Of a stretch of 64,000 bases of DNA, positions 44,663 to 52,611 are shown piece after piece. The notes beneath the pieces were generated by a model that searched no databases, was not told the DNA's origin, and saw nothing but the letters and a program-made list of their open reading frames with translations. Within the stretch, counting starts at the first letter, position 1; each line of letters opens with the position of its first letter. Position numbers and translations under genes: made by a program. This stretch comes from Myxococcota bacterium (GTDB lineage: Bacteria; Myxococcota_A; UBA9160; UBA4427): assembly GCA_030748735.1 (NCBI GenBank), contig JASMLK010000126.1, positions 23,671 to 87,670 of the forward strand, given 5' to 3'.

Positions 44663-44817
44663 ACCATGCCGCGGGTTCGCGGATTCGGGCCCGGGCAGGA
44701 TCGGCCGCTCGCCGACCCGATGGCCTGAGCCCCTTGGGTTCGCATCTCGGTCGGGGACGCTATCAAACCGTGAGGGGCCTCGAAGCCCTCGGGACAGCTT
44801 CAGACGGGAGGCATCGC

Positions 44818-45177
44818 ATGAAGTCAGTTGCCCTCGACCGCTACGGCTCCGCCGACGTGCTCGAAGTGAAGGACATTCCCGAACCGACTCCAGGTAACGG
44901 GGTGCATATCTCCTGCTTTGGTCAGCCCGAAAACCTCTGGTTGGGGCCCATGGCGAAGCTCCTGCGGATGACCTTGTTACAGCCCTTCGTCAGCCAGCGG
45001 TTGGTGACCTGGGTGACGAAGGAATCCGCGTCGGACCTCGAGTTCTTGCGCAAGCTCCTCGAAGAGGGCGCCATCGTTCCGGTGATCGACGAGGTCTTTC
45101 CACTTACGGAGATCCGGGAAGCCATGCGTAAACTCGGCACTGGCCACGCCCGCGGCAAGATCGTGATCGCGATCTAG
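44818..45177 (+). pseudogene. medium-chain dehydrogenase/quinone reductase with internal in-frame deletion
   Basis: 119 codons, ATG preceded by GGGAGG. The first 28 residues are the start of an MDR protein (M-K-S-V-A-L-D-R-Y-G, then D-I-P-E-P-T-P-G-N-G), and the rest is the family's C-terminus (L-L-E-E-G-A-I-V-P-V-I-D-E-V-F-P-L-T-E-I-R-E-A-M-R-K-L, then A-R-G-K-I-V-I). About 200 residues, including the catalytic domain and NADPH-binding Rossmann fold, are missing between them and the frame is kept. The remnant should be inactive. Confidence 0.8.
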
Positions 45178-45527
45178 CCCCGATCCTTGAGGACGAAGTA
45201 CGTGAGGGATCGGATGCGTCCGTCCTCGACGATGAAGACATCGACCGCGCGGAGCTTCGCGCCATTCTCGAACTGGATGAAGATCTCCGCGGCCACCCGC
45301 TCGTCGTTGCCGAGTAGCGAGCCCTCGATGGTGGGCGTCGGCCCGGCCCGCTCGATCACGCCGCTGTAGAACTCGTGAATCGCCGCACGTCCCTTCTTTC
45401 GTTTCCCGACTCCAATGAGTTCCGCATCGTCGTGAAACAAGTCGACGATGGAGAGGTCCCGTGCACACACGCGGGCGAAGTACGTCTCGGCAACTTGAAC
45501 GGGGGAGGGGGTTCCAGTCTGGGGCAT
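45174..45527 (-). CDS. NTF2-like (SnoaL-type) protein, paralogue of 36.2 kb gene
   Basis: 117 aa from the ATG at 45527, with AAGGAG well spaced. V-A-E-T-Y-F-A-R-V-C-A-R-D, I-V-D-L-F-H-D-D-A-E-L-I-G-V-G and I-R-S-L-T-Y-F-V-L line up with the protein at 36186-36530. The frame stays open upstream into a GreA/B-like segment, so a fused 182-aa product from 45722 is formally possible. The good ribosome site favours the shorter form. Function unknown. Confidence 0.8.
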   Translation of the reverse strand: MPQTGTPSPVQVAETYFARVCARDLSIVDLFHDDAELIGVGKRKKGRAAIHEFYSGVIERAGPTPTIEGSLLGNDERVAAEIFIQFENGAKLRAVDVFIVEDGRIRSLTYFVLKDRG

Positions 45528-45722
45528 GGTTTGCTGCTCCTTCCGAGTCCCGCGGGCCAGGTAGCTCTGTTCCGTCGCGCGGGTGTCCTTCGAGTGCTCT
45601 GCGCGGTTCTCGCTGTGGGTGGCGCTCTTGGCTGCGTCGTCCTGTGTGCGGATCAGCGCATCGAGGTCTGCCCGCACCTGCGCGAGGAGTTGGTCACGGA
45701 GTTCTTCCTTGTCGACGTGCAT
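45528..45722 (-). pseudogene. GreA/GreB-like N-terminal remnant
   Basis: 65 codons read M-H-V-D-K-E-E-L-R-D-Q-L-L, A-T-H-S-E-N-R-A-E-H-S-K-D-T-R-A-T-E-Q-S-Y-L-A-R-G. The A-T-H-x-E-x-R-x-E-x-x-K-D-T-R-x-x-E-x-S-Y-L-A-x-G pattern is the N-terminal coiled coil of a small GreA/B-like elongation-factor family. Homology stops at S-Y-L-A-R-G and the frame runs without a stop into the NTF2-like gene. The C-terminal FKBP-like domain is absent. A deletion joined the two genes. Confidence 0.6.
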
Positions 45723-45814
45723 GGAGCGATGGCCTTCGTCCGGTGTTGCGACTGCGCCGATGGCTCCCGAACTGATGAGCGACGATTTCCGGCGCGCGGC
45801 ACGAGCATCGCCGT

Positions 45815-46252
45815 TCAGTCGCTCTTTGCGCTCGGTGTCGTGGGCTTCCGTGCTGCCCGCAGCCCGGCGACGCGCAACCCGACCGGCGTTCGGTGGTGCC
45901 GTGTGTGCGCACCGAACAGGGATCCTGTCGCGCGGACCTTCTTGCCTGCCCACCGCTTCGCCTCGACGAGGGGGACTTCGAGTTGCACCTCTTCGACCTT
46001 CCCGTGGCTGCGGATGTTGTAGTAGCTGCTGCCATCGCTGAGCACGCAGATCGATGCGTCGAGCTTGAGCATCACGATCGTCTCGGGCATGTCACCACGC
46101 GCTACGCTCACGTAGCCGGGCGGCCCTGGCACGACCCTGGTCGAGAGCGACCCTTCGAGGGTCGCGATCGCGGGCTCGTACTTCAGGCACCGCGCGGCCG
46201 CAGACGCCGGTACCAGCAAGGCCAGGAACACAACGATCGCCACGAATCTCAT
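45815..46252 (-). CDS. secreted DUF4431-like protein
   Basis: 145 aa from the ATG at 46252 with GGGAGG upstream. Signal peptide to A-S-A-A-A-R-C. L-E-G-S-L, P-G-P-P-G-Y-x-S-V-A-R-G-D, L-D-A-S-I-C-V and V-Q-L-E-V, ending with G-S-L-F-G-A-H-T-R-H-H-R-T-P-V, match the DUF4431 layout (the A-H-T-x-H-H-x-T-x-V block is diagnostic). Small periplasmic beta protein of unknown role. Confidence 0.8.
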   Translation of the reverse strand: MRFVAIVVFLALLVPASAAARCLKYEPAIATLEGSLSTRVVPGPPGYVSVARGDMPETIVMLKLDASICVLSDGSSYYNIRSHGKVEEVQLEVPLVEAKRWAGKKVRATGSLFGAHTRHHRTPVGLRVAGLRAARKPTTPSAKSD

Positions 46253-46273
46253 CTCACCTCCCCTGGGAGGGAT

Positions 46274-46442
46274 GCTAGCAGCCCGGTGAAGAACGCTTCG
46301 GTCGCCATCCGCAGCGCTTCGGCCCGATCTCTGCGTTGCGAAACCGCGGCCGTAGCTACGGCTACGCCCACGATTCCGCGCCTTGATCTCGAGCCGAATC
46401 ACTACGGCTGGCTCGGTCAGCGTTCTCCACCGGGCTGCTAGC
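46274..46442. repeat. 169-bp palindromic MITE-like element, long copy
   Basis: The ends GCTAGCAGCCCGGTGAAGAA (46274 onward) and its complement (ending at 46442) form 24-bp terminal inverted repeats with one mismatch. Pairing continues inward with gaps (GCCA-CCG-AG-TTCGGC-CGA on both arms) to a perfect centre GCCGTAGCTACGGC. No ORF inside. It sits just upstream of the DUF4431 gene, between it and the end of the unknown gene. A shorter copy lies at 52520-52581. Confidence 0.75.
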
Positions 46443-46449
46443 CCTGTGC

Positions 46450-47610
46450 TCAGCTGTCGTCGCCGAGCACCGGAACCCGGCGCGGTCCGCCCACGATTCG
46501 CTGCACCGCCGGGGGGCGGCCAATCGTCTCGACGAAGCCGGCGTCGCCGGGAAGTGGGACGGGTTCGAAGGGGTGCGAATCCGCGTAGGCGGCCATGAAC
46601 TCGGCCACCGGGGTGGCTTCGTCGGGTTCTTCGCGCCGCAGCTCACTCAGGATATCGAGGTTGTGGTCGATGAACTCGTCCTTGTCGATCAGGTCGGATT
46701 CGTGTTCGTGGGTGAGACGCGCGAGGTCTTCGACGTACGGGTTCAGCGTGAGCGAACGCTCGACTTCGATCGGGCGTTCGTCGTCCAGCCCGCCGATGGC
46801 ATGTTCGACCACGCTGTGAAGCGTTGCGATGTCCTTGGCGAGCCAGTCCACGCCGTTTCGGAAGCCGCCGTAGCTCGAAAGGCCGAGATAGAGAGCGGAA
46901 AGCGACCCCACGACGCGGGCCGACATGGCGGCCGAACCCGGTTCGATCTCGACGTCGAGCGAAACGCGATCGATCGGCTCCGTGCGCTCGATGCGCACCT
47001 GACCATAGAAGTTGTCGTCGCTCCACAGACCGATGCGTGACTCGTAGAGGGGGTCGAGCAGCACGATCCAGCGTCCGGGGTGTTCGCTCTTGCGGTCGCG
47101 GGTGATCGCTGCGGTGACGACGCGCAGCGCTTCTGGCATGGCGCTTCCGTCGACTCCGAGCAGATCGATCGTGTGGACGGGGATCGAGCGGTCGGATAGC
47201 CGCTGCAAACCAGCGTGGAGCGCACCCGATCGCACGGTGATGGCTGTTGGCGTCACGCACACCGGGGGAAAGGCGGCCGCCGGATCGACCGTGCGATAGA
47301 GCGCCGCGCGAAGCGCATGGGCGGCACCGTCCCGCCGCGTAGCCGAAACGACGGTAACGGGGTCGCTTCCCTGGCCCATCGCGATGTCGTCGAAGAACGC
47401 AGACCCTCGCTTCGAAGGTGCCGTCTGCGAAGACCCAGCATCGTCGTCGCCGTCGTCTTCCTCGTCTTCGAAGGGGCCGCGCCAACGCGCGCCCCACGCT
47501 TGTGCCGCGTGCTTGTACAAACCTGCGCGCAGACGAAGTCCCACACCATTGCGACTGGGGTCGTGTGAATTGCGTGTTTCGACGCGCGATTCGATTCGAA
47601 AGAACTCCAT
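46450..47610 (-). CDS. protein of unknown function
   Basis: 386 aa from the ATG at 47610. I do not recognise a family. N-terminal basic region, an acidic run (F-E-D-E-E-D-D-G-D-D-D-A-G), then an alpha/beta-looking domain (W-I-V-L-L-D-P-L-Y; V-R-I-E-R-T-E-P-I; S-A-L-Y-L-G-L-S-S-Y-G-G-F-R-N-G-V-D-W-L) and a charged helical segment (L-T-H-E-H-E-S-D-L-I-D-K-D-E-F). No signal peptide or membrane segment. It stays open for 386 codons with good codon character; no operon partners. Confidence 0.75.
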   Translation of the reverse strand: MEFFRIESRVETRNSHDPSRNGVGLRLRAGLYKHAAQAWGARWRGPFEDEEDDGDDDAGSSQTAPSKRGSAFFDDIAMGQGSDPVTVVSATRRDGAAHALRAALYRTVDPAAAFPPVCVTPTAITVRSGALHAGLQRLSDRSIPVHTIDLLGVDGSAMPEALRVVTAAITRDRKSEHPGRWIVLLDPLYESRIGLWSDDNFYGQVRIERTEPIDRVSLDVEIEPGSAAMSARVVGSLSALYLGLSSYGGFRNGVDWLAKDIATLHSVVEHAIGGLDDERPIEVERSLTLNPYVEDLARLTHEHESDLIDKDEFIDHNLDILSELRREEPDEATPVAEFMAAYADSHPFEPVPLPGDAGFVETIGRPPAVQRIVGGPRRVPVLGDDS

Positions 47611-47698
47611 GCCCAACTCGCCCGCTTCTGCTCAGCTTGTTCCGCTTCGGTTGACTGCCGAGCGTATCACACGGAATCGGGCCTCATGTCTTGTGCCC

Positions 47699-48622
47699 TC
47701 ATGTCTTACGATAGGGACGCGAGTGATCCCAGTCGGCGAGCAGCGTGCGCAACCCGGTCACCAACAGCAGCGGCTGGTCGAGCATCATGTGGTGGTAGGC
47801 CTCGGGGATCTCGATCACCGGCGCGACCCGCCCGAGCAGTTCGTACATCTGCTGGCCGATGTCACGCGTTACGAGGCCGTATTCTGCACGAAAGAGCGCC
47901 ACCCGTGTGTTGACGCGCGGCAGTTCGTCCGCGCTGGCCCGCGGCGTCACCTTCTGGAAGATCACGGGATCGAAGTTCCAGGTGAACCCGTCTTCCACTT
48001 CGACCAGTGAATTGCGCGCGACGTAATCCATCACGTAGGGCAGGGAAGAGGGTTGGTCCGGGACCGTGCGATAACGCGCAAGTGCAGTGTCGAAGCTTGC
48101 GTGAACCTTGGGCTTGGAGAAGATCTTGGTCGCCATGCCCACACGCTCTTCCTTGGACGGCTGGCGCACCGGAGAGTCGAGGATGACGGCTCCCGCGATG
48201 CGGTCGCCGTACTCGGCCGCGGCCATGATGGTGACGAAGCCGCCCATGCTGTGTCCGATGACGATGGGCGGGCCCTCGATCCCGGCATGCTCGGAAACGG
48301 CGAGGACTTCCCGGGCCCACAGTTCGCGCGGATAGGCGTCGCGCCGACCGCTGTTCCCGTGCCCCGACAGATCGATCGCTGCGACGCAGTAGTCGCCGAG
48401 GAGCGGCGCCACGTGGGACCACCAATGGGCGTTCGCCGCACCACCGTGGACGAGCACGAGCCCGGGCTGTCCCGGAGCCCCCCAACGCCGGTAGTGGACC
48501 GAACAGCCCTCGACGTCGACGTAGCGATCGTCGTATTGCGCCTCGAGAGCGCGGTCGAACCATGCGGGCGCGTTCGCCCGTGCTGCTGCCCATTCTTCGG
48601 GGCCGGTCTGAAGGCGATCCAT
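47699..48622 (-). CDS. alpha/beta hydrolase
   Basis: 307 aa. L-V-L-V-H-G-G (oxyanion), G-H-S125-M-G-G nucleophile elbow, and a C-terminal A-Y-H-H-M-M-L-D-Q-P-L-L-L region with the catalytic His. Typical of esterases/haloalkane-dehalogenase-fold enzymes; substrate unknown. No Shine-Dalgarno precedes the ATG, because a 25-bp dispersed repeat (48633-48657) ends 10 bp upstream of it, so its original promoter may have been displaced. Confidence 0.92.
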   Translation of the reverse strand: MDRLQTGPEEWAAARANAPAWFDRALEAQYDDRYVDVEGCSVHYRRWGAPGQPGLVLVHGGAANAHWWSHVAPLLGDYCVAAIDLSGHGNSGRRDAYPRELWAREVLAVSEHAGIEGPPIVIGHSMGGFVTIMAAAEYGDRIAGAVILDSPVRQPSKEERVGMATKIFSKPKVHASFDTALARYRTVPDQPSSLPYVMDYVARNSLVEVEDGFTWNFDPVIFQKVTPRASADELPRVNTRVALFRAEYGLVTRDIGQQMYELLGRVAPVIEIPEAYHHMMLDQPLLLVTGLRTLLADWDHSRPYRKT

Positions 48623-48632
48623 ACGAGAGGTT

Positions 48633-48657
48633 TAGCCCGGATTATTCATGAACATCC
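48633..48657. repeat. 25-bp dispersed repeat, copy 1
   Basis: TAGCCCGGATTATTCATGAA and five further bases match the copy at 63862-63886 in 24 of 25 positions. This copy lies between the hydrolase start and the end of a truncated secreted-protein gene, as expected of a mobile-element terminus or scar. Confidence 0.7.
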
Positions 48658-48933
48658 TACTGCGGTGGCACATCTCCGCACTCCGTCAGCACAAATCGAC
48701 AACCGGCGAGGCGAGCCCCTGAACCCAGGGGGGCGGTGAGCCCCGCGCCAGGTCAAGGCGATCGGCGACAGGGACGCCCCACCCCGAGGGCGATCGAGAT
48801 CGAAGGTGTGGCCGGCGAAGATCGGCCGAAACGACGCCGGCGGGCAGGCGGCGTCCGCCTGCGCGAGAGCGGTTTGCGAAACACCCAGCCCGAGGGCCGT
48901 CGCAGCGACCAGGCAAACTGCGGCGCGCAACAC
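48646..48933 (-). pseudogene. truncated secreted protein gene ending in the dispersed repeat
   Basis: 95 codons from a GTG. A clear signal peptide (V-A-A-T-A-L-G-L-G-V-S-Q-T-A-L-A-Q-A) is followed by A-C-P-P-A-S-F-R-P-I-F-A-G-H-T-F-D-L-D-R-P, after which the sequence loses protein character and ends inside the 25-bp repeat at 48633-48657. I take it as the 5' stump of an exported protein whose remainder was lost with an insertion event. Confidence 0.5.
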
Positions 48934-49127
48934 GACCGGGAGGAAGGTCGTGTAAAGGGGGGGCGAGGGGGGAGGTGAAGTCGGGGAAAACTCATGGTGC
49001 GACTCGCGAACCCAGGCACACGAGTCTACCGAACTACCCGTTCCGAAACGAAGGAGGGGCTCGAACCACGCGAGGCTTCAGCGCCGCGCAGACCGCGCGC
49101 AGGCGGTGTGCTGACAACACGGTGGTG

Positions 49128-49802
49128 TCACGCAAGCGACAGGATGAAGTCGACGTAGCCGGACGCGATGTCTGCACCCAGGCGAAACAGCCGGCCTGCC
49201 ATGAAGAACACCACGCCGAACGCGACCCAGATGAACTTGCCGTTTTCCGGTTTCGTCAGGAACGCGTGATAGGCGGGGACGAAATTTCCCAGCACGGCTG
49301 CGCCGTCGAGCGGCGCAATGGGAATCATGTTGAAGAGAAAGAGCACGATGTTGAGCAAGCCGAGAATCCAGAGCGGGTTCGCGCCGCCGATGCGCGGATC
49401 GATGCCCTCGCTGAGGAGCCCCGCGAACAGGGTGAGCGCGAGCAGCGCGAGCGTCGCGTTCACGAGCGGGCCTGCAGCCGCCACGATGGCTTCGCCATAG
49501 GGGCTGCGAAAGCGCCGCGGACTGACGGGCATCGAGCCGAAGGCCACACCGACCACGAGCAGGAGTCCCAACCCCATCGCTCCCATGTGGACGAGTGGGT
49601 TCCAGGTCATGTGGCCCGCCGCGATCGGCGTGTCATCTCCCTGCTGGATCGCCGCGATGCCATGCCCGAGCTCGTGAAGCACGATGCTCACGGTGACGGT
49701 CGTGACGACGGTGATGTAGTAGGCGGGATCGTGCTGCAGGTTGTCGATGAACATCGAATCGTCTCGCGTCTCGGCGCCATTGGAGTGAGGCGAAGCCCCC
49801 AT
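49128..49802 (-). CDS. site-2-protease-like M50 membrane metalloprotease
   Basis: 224 aa polytopic inner-membrane protein. H-E-L-G-H (H43, E44, H47) lies in the first membrane helix and N-M-I-P-I-A-P-L-D-G-A supplies the third zinc ligand Asp. Several hydrophobic segments (G-L-G-L-L-L-V-V-G-V-A, L-A-L-L-A-L-T-L-F, W-V-A-F-G-V-V-F-F-M-A-G) fit the compact S2P group. No PDZ domain. A start at 49754 is also possible. It would cut membrane-anchored regulators; its substrate is not evident here. Confidence 0.9.
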   Translation of the reverse strand: MGASPHSNGAETRDDSMFIDNLQHDPAYYITVVTTVTVSIVLHELGHGIAAIQQGDDTPIAAGHMTWNPLVHMGAMGLGLLLVVGVAFGSMPVSPRRFRSPYGEAIVAAAGPLVNATLALLALTLFAGLLSEGIDPRIGGANPLWILGLLNIVLFLFNMIPIAPLDGAAVLGNFVPAYHAFLTKPENGKFIWVAFGVVFFMAGRLFRLGADIASGYVDFILSLA

Positions 49803-49891
49803 TGCTTCGGATCGGAAGTATCCTAGGCTTTTCGCGCGGCAAGTCGAAGGTCGGCCAATACGAACGGATACGAACGGAGAGGGGGCGTCAC

Positions 49892-50242
49892 ATGAACAAG
49901 CGCTCGATGAAGCAGAAGCTGTTCACCGTCGTTTGCCTCCTGGCCTTTGCTCTTCCTGCAGCGCTACCGCACGGGCACGCTGCGAGTGACCACGACGCCG
50001 AGATCTGTGCGGGTCATCTGGACCACGACGGTGCCGAGGGCGTCTCGCATTCCGGCGCCTGTCCGGTCTGCCTCACCGCTCGCACGACCGAGAAGGCTGC
50101 TCCACTCGACGCCAACTCCACCCCGCTGCCGCAGCCGGTGCTTCGCATCGCGCACCACGGCCAGCCCTGTCACAACCCCTCTCGCCCCGACGGCGACTGT
50201 GACAGGACGCGTGCGCCCCCGGCGCAGCCCCGGTCTGCCTGA
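49892..50242 (+). CDS. secreted Cys/His-rich protein (DUF2946-like)
   Basis: 116 aa, ATG after GGAGAGGGGG. Signal peptide (K-L-F-T-V-V-C-L-L-A-F-A-L-P-A-A-L-P-H-G-H-A-A), then H/C-rich stretches: S-D-H-D-A-E-I-C-A-G-H-L-D-H-D, S-H-S-G-A-C-P-V-C-L, A-H-H-G-Q-P-C-H. The C-P-V-C-L block resembles DUF2946-type proteins found beside metal TonB receptors. Probably a periplasmic metal binder working with the ZnuD-like receptor 175 nt downstream. A doubled ATACGAACGG (49858-49877) lies in its leader. Confidence 0.75.
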   Translation: MNKRSMKQKLFTVVCLLAFALPAALPHGHAASDHDAEICAGHLDHDGAEGVSHSGACPVCLTARTTEKAAPLDANSTPLPQPVLRIAHHGQPCHNPSRPDGDCDRTRAPPAQPRSA

Positions 50243-50293
50243 CCGGTTCTCGCACGCGCCATCGGTTCTGATTCACCCAGGTCAAGCACGCCC

Positions 50294-50329
50294 AATCGGG
50301 GCACCTGCCTGACGGAGCCCCAGTCGGGG
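50294..50329 (+). promoter_or_regulatory. possible attenuator in leader of ZnuD-like receptor
   Basis: AATCGGGGCACCTGCCT (50294-50310) matches the cobalamin-riboswitch B12 box in about 13 of 17 positions. GCCCC (50317-50321) can pair either with the upstream GGGGC (50298-50302) or with the downstream GGGG (50326-50329), a mutually exclusive pair followed by TTCATGTTTT. The upstream core motifs of a cobalamin riboswitch are not evident, so the class is doubtful. Confidence 0.3.
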
Positions 50330-50417
50330 TTCATGTTTTCGCGTACCGGGGCGGTCTTCGTTCGTGTGCCAGTGTGCCTGCGGTCGCTCGACTCACGCCG
50401 GTCGCTGAGGTTCAGCA

Positions 50418-52517
50418 ATGATCTCTTCGATCCTTTCCTCTTTGTTTCTCCCCAAGCGTTTCCTCTTTCGAGATCTCTCGTTCATCTTCGTGATCGGTTG
50501 GCTCTGTGCGGTCGTTCCATCGATCGCGGTCGCGACCGACGAAGAACACGCCCACGAGCACGACCACGACCACGGCCACGGCCATCAGCACGGTGACAAG
50601 GAAGTCATCGTGGTGACCGCGTCACCGTTGGCGCACGAAGCCGAAGAACTCGCGCTTCCCGTCGACCGGCTCGACCGGGACGAGATCGTCGAGCAGCTCG
50701 GTACGACGCTCGGCGATACCCTGCGCAACGTGCCGGGTGTTGCGAACACCGGGTTCTCGGGCGGAGCGAGCCGGCCCGTGATTCGCGGCCAGGACGCCTT
50801 CCGAACGGAAGTCCTCGAAAGCGGTCTGTCGACCCAGGACGCTTCCCGGCTGAGCCCTGATCACGGGATTCCCGTCAATCCACTCTCGGCCCAACACGTC
50901 GAGGTGGTGCGAGGGCCGGGCGTGCTTCGCTATGGCGGAGGCGCTTCGGCCGGGGTCGTGAACGCCATCACGAATCGGGTGCCCGTCACGCCCGTCGGCG
51001 AAGCGCTCGAAGGCGAGGTTCTGGGGATCTTCGGGCAGAACGCAGAAGAGCGCGATCTGTCGACACGGCTCACCGGTGATCTTTCCGTCGAAGGCGAGGG
51101 GGACGTCGTCTGGCACTTCGATGGTCTGCTCCGCGAGAGCGAGGTCTACAACACCGGGAGCCACGGTGATCAACCGGGGACGCAGGTCGACGCGTTCTCG
51201 GCGTCCGGTGGCGCTTCGTGGATCAATGACGAAGGGCGCGTGGGTGTGGCCTATACGCGCTTCGAAAACCGCTACGGCATTCCGGAAGAAGACGAACCCG
51301 TACTGATCAACATGAAGACGGATCGCGTGCGCCTCGAAGCCGACTGGCACGAGCCGGGTGCCGGGGTTCGCGATTTGACCTTTCGCGGCGTCTATTCCGA
51401 CTATTCCCACGACGAGATTGCCGATGGAGCGGTCGGGCAGACCTTCCACAATCGCGAATTCGACGGGCGCGTCGAACTGCTTCACGAAGAGAAGTTCGGC
51501 TTCCTCGGTGCTCTGGGGCTCCATGGCCGCGTCCAGGACCTCGAAGCGGGTGGTGAGGCCGCAGAGTTCCTCGCGCCGAGCGAAACCGGAAGCCTTGGCT
51601 TCTATCTGTTCGAGGAACGTCCCCTCACCGACCACGTCGACCTCGAACTCGCGTTTCGCGCAGAGGGTGTGTGGGTCGAGGGTTCTCCGCGCGAGCGCAA
51701 GGAACGTCGCGAGAGCTTCGTCCCCCTGAGCGGATCGGCGGCGCTGGTCATTCATCCGTGGGAGACCTGGAACTTCGGTGTCACGGGAATCGTGGGGCAG
51801 CGCGCGCCGAGCCAGGTCGAGCTCTTTGCCCAGGGGCCTCACGAGGCGACGGCGACCTTCGAACTCGGAGACGAGGACCTCGACGAAGAGACCTCGATCA
51901 CGGGTGAACTTCGCATCGACGGCGTGGTCGACCGCTTCGACATCGAAACGGCCTTGTTCATCACGCGCTACGAGGACTTCATCTTTGGCGAGTTTACGGG
52001 GCGCACCGTCGACGAAGACGGAGACCCGGCGGGCGACGAACTCGACGAACTCGCCTACGACGCCCGCGACGCACTCTTCTGGGGTGCCGAAGTGCAGGTA
52101 GCGGCCGAGCTGTTGGAGGCCTTCGGTGGCATGTTCGGCACCGAATGGCAGTTCGACTACGTGCGGGCGCGCTTCGTGAACGAGAGCGGCAACAAGAACG
52201 TGCCCCGAGTGACGCCGATTCGTTGGGGAGGCAAGCTTCGCTATGACCACGAGCGGGTGAATGGCTACGTGGGTTTCCTGCGCACCGAACGTCAGCGCAA
52301 AGGCGCGGCAAACGAGTTCGAAACCAAGAGCTACACCATGCTCGAGCTGGGGCTGCGCTACCGACCTCCGGTCGTGGAGGCCATCGTGCCAATCGAAATC
52401 GGCATGACCGCACGCAACCTCCTCAACCAGAACGCCCGCAACCCGGTGGCGTTCAACAAGGAGGACGTGCGTCTGCCCGGGCGCAGCTTCCTGTTCAGCG
52501 TTCACGCTCGCTTCTGA
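50418..52517 (+). CDS. TonB-dependent receptor, ZnuD-like with His-rich N-terminus
   Basis: 699 aa outer-membrane receptor. After the signal region comes E-E-H-A-H-E-H-D-H-D-H-G-H-G-H-Q-H-G, a metal-binding tail, then the TonB box region (E-V-I-V-V-T-A-S-P-L) and plug with S-R-P-V-I-R-G-Q and S-P-D-H-G-I-P. The barrel ends with aromatic H-A-R-F. S-R-P-x-I-R-G and the His stretch are those of the zinc receptor ZnuD group. GAGG precedes the ATG. Zinc is the best guess; cobalt or nickel cannot be excluded. Confidence 0.88.
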   Translation: MISSILSSLFLPKRFLFRDLSFIFVIGWLCAVVPSIAVATDEEHAHEHDHDHGHGHQHGDKEVIVVTASPLAHEAEELALPVDRLDRDEIVEQLGTTLGDTLRNVPGVANTGFSGGASRPVIRGQDAFRTEVLESGLSTQDASRLSPDHGIPVNPLSAQHVEVVRGPGVLRYGGGASAGVVNAITNRVPVTPVGEALEGEVLGIFGQNAEERDLSTRLTGDLSVEGEGDVVWHFDGLLRESEVYNTGSHGDQPGTQVDAFSASGGASWINDEGRVGVAYTRFENRYGIPEEDEPVLINMKTDRVRLEADWHEPGAGVRDLTFRGVYSDYSHDEIADGAVGQTFHNREFDGRVELLHEEKFGFLGALGLHGRVQDLEAGGEAAEFLAPSETGSLGFYLFEERPLTDHVDLELAFRAEGVWVEGSPRERKERRESFVPLSGSAALVIHPWETWNFGVTGIVGQRAPSQVELFAQGPHEATATFELGDEDLDEETSITGELRIDGVVDRFDIETALFITRYEDFIFGEFTGRTVDEDGDPAGDELDELAYDARDALFWGAEVQVAAELLEAFGGMFGTEWQFDYVRARFVNESGNKNVPRVTPIRWGGKLRYDHERVNGYVGFLRTERQRKGAANEFETKSYTMLELGLRYRPPVVEAIVPIEIGMTARNLLNQNARNPVAFNKEDVRLPGRSFLFSVHARF

Positions 52518-52519
52518 GG

Positions 52520-52581
52520 GCGAGCAGCCCATTGAAGAACCCTTCGGTCGCCATCCGCAGCCCTTCGACCCGGCTGCTAGC
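52520..52581. repeat. short copy of the MITE-like element
   Basis: Bases 52523-52572 match the left part of the element at 46274-46442 in 45 of 50 positions. Ends GCGAGCAGCC and GGCTGCTAGC are 9/10 complementary, so the copy folds as its own hairpin. It begins 3 bp after the receptor stop codon and may act as its transcription end. Confidence 0.75.
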
Positions 52582-52611
52582 CTCGCAGCGATGGTTTCGC
52601 TGGAGGTGAAG

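Noticed and set aside
48957..48986. G-rich run (GGGGGGG, GGGGGG, GGGG) as a functional G-quadruplex
   Set aside because: Intergenic, single occurrence, and not positioned at a promoter or start I can define; likely compositional.
49112..49128. GACAACAC/GTGGTGTC hairpin after the M50 protease as a terminator
   Set aside because: Stem has almost no loop, one mismatch, and no T-run.
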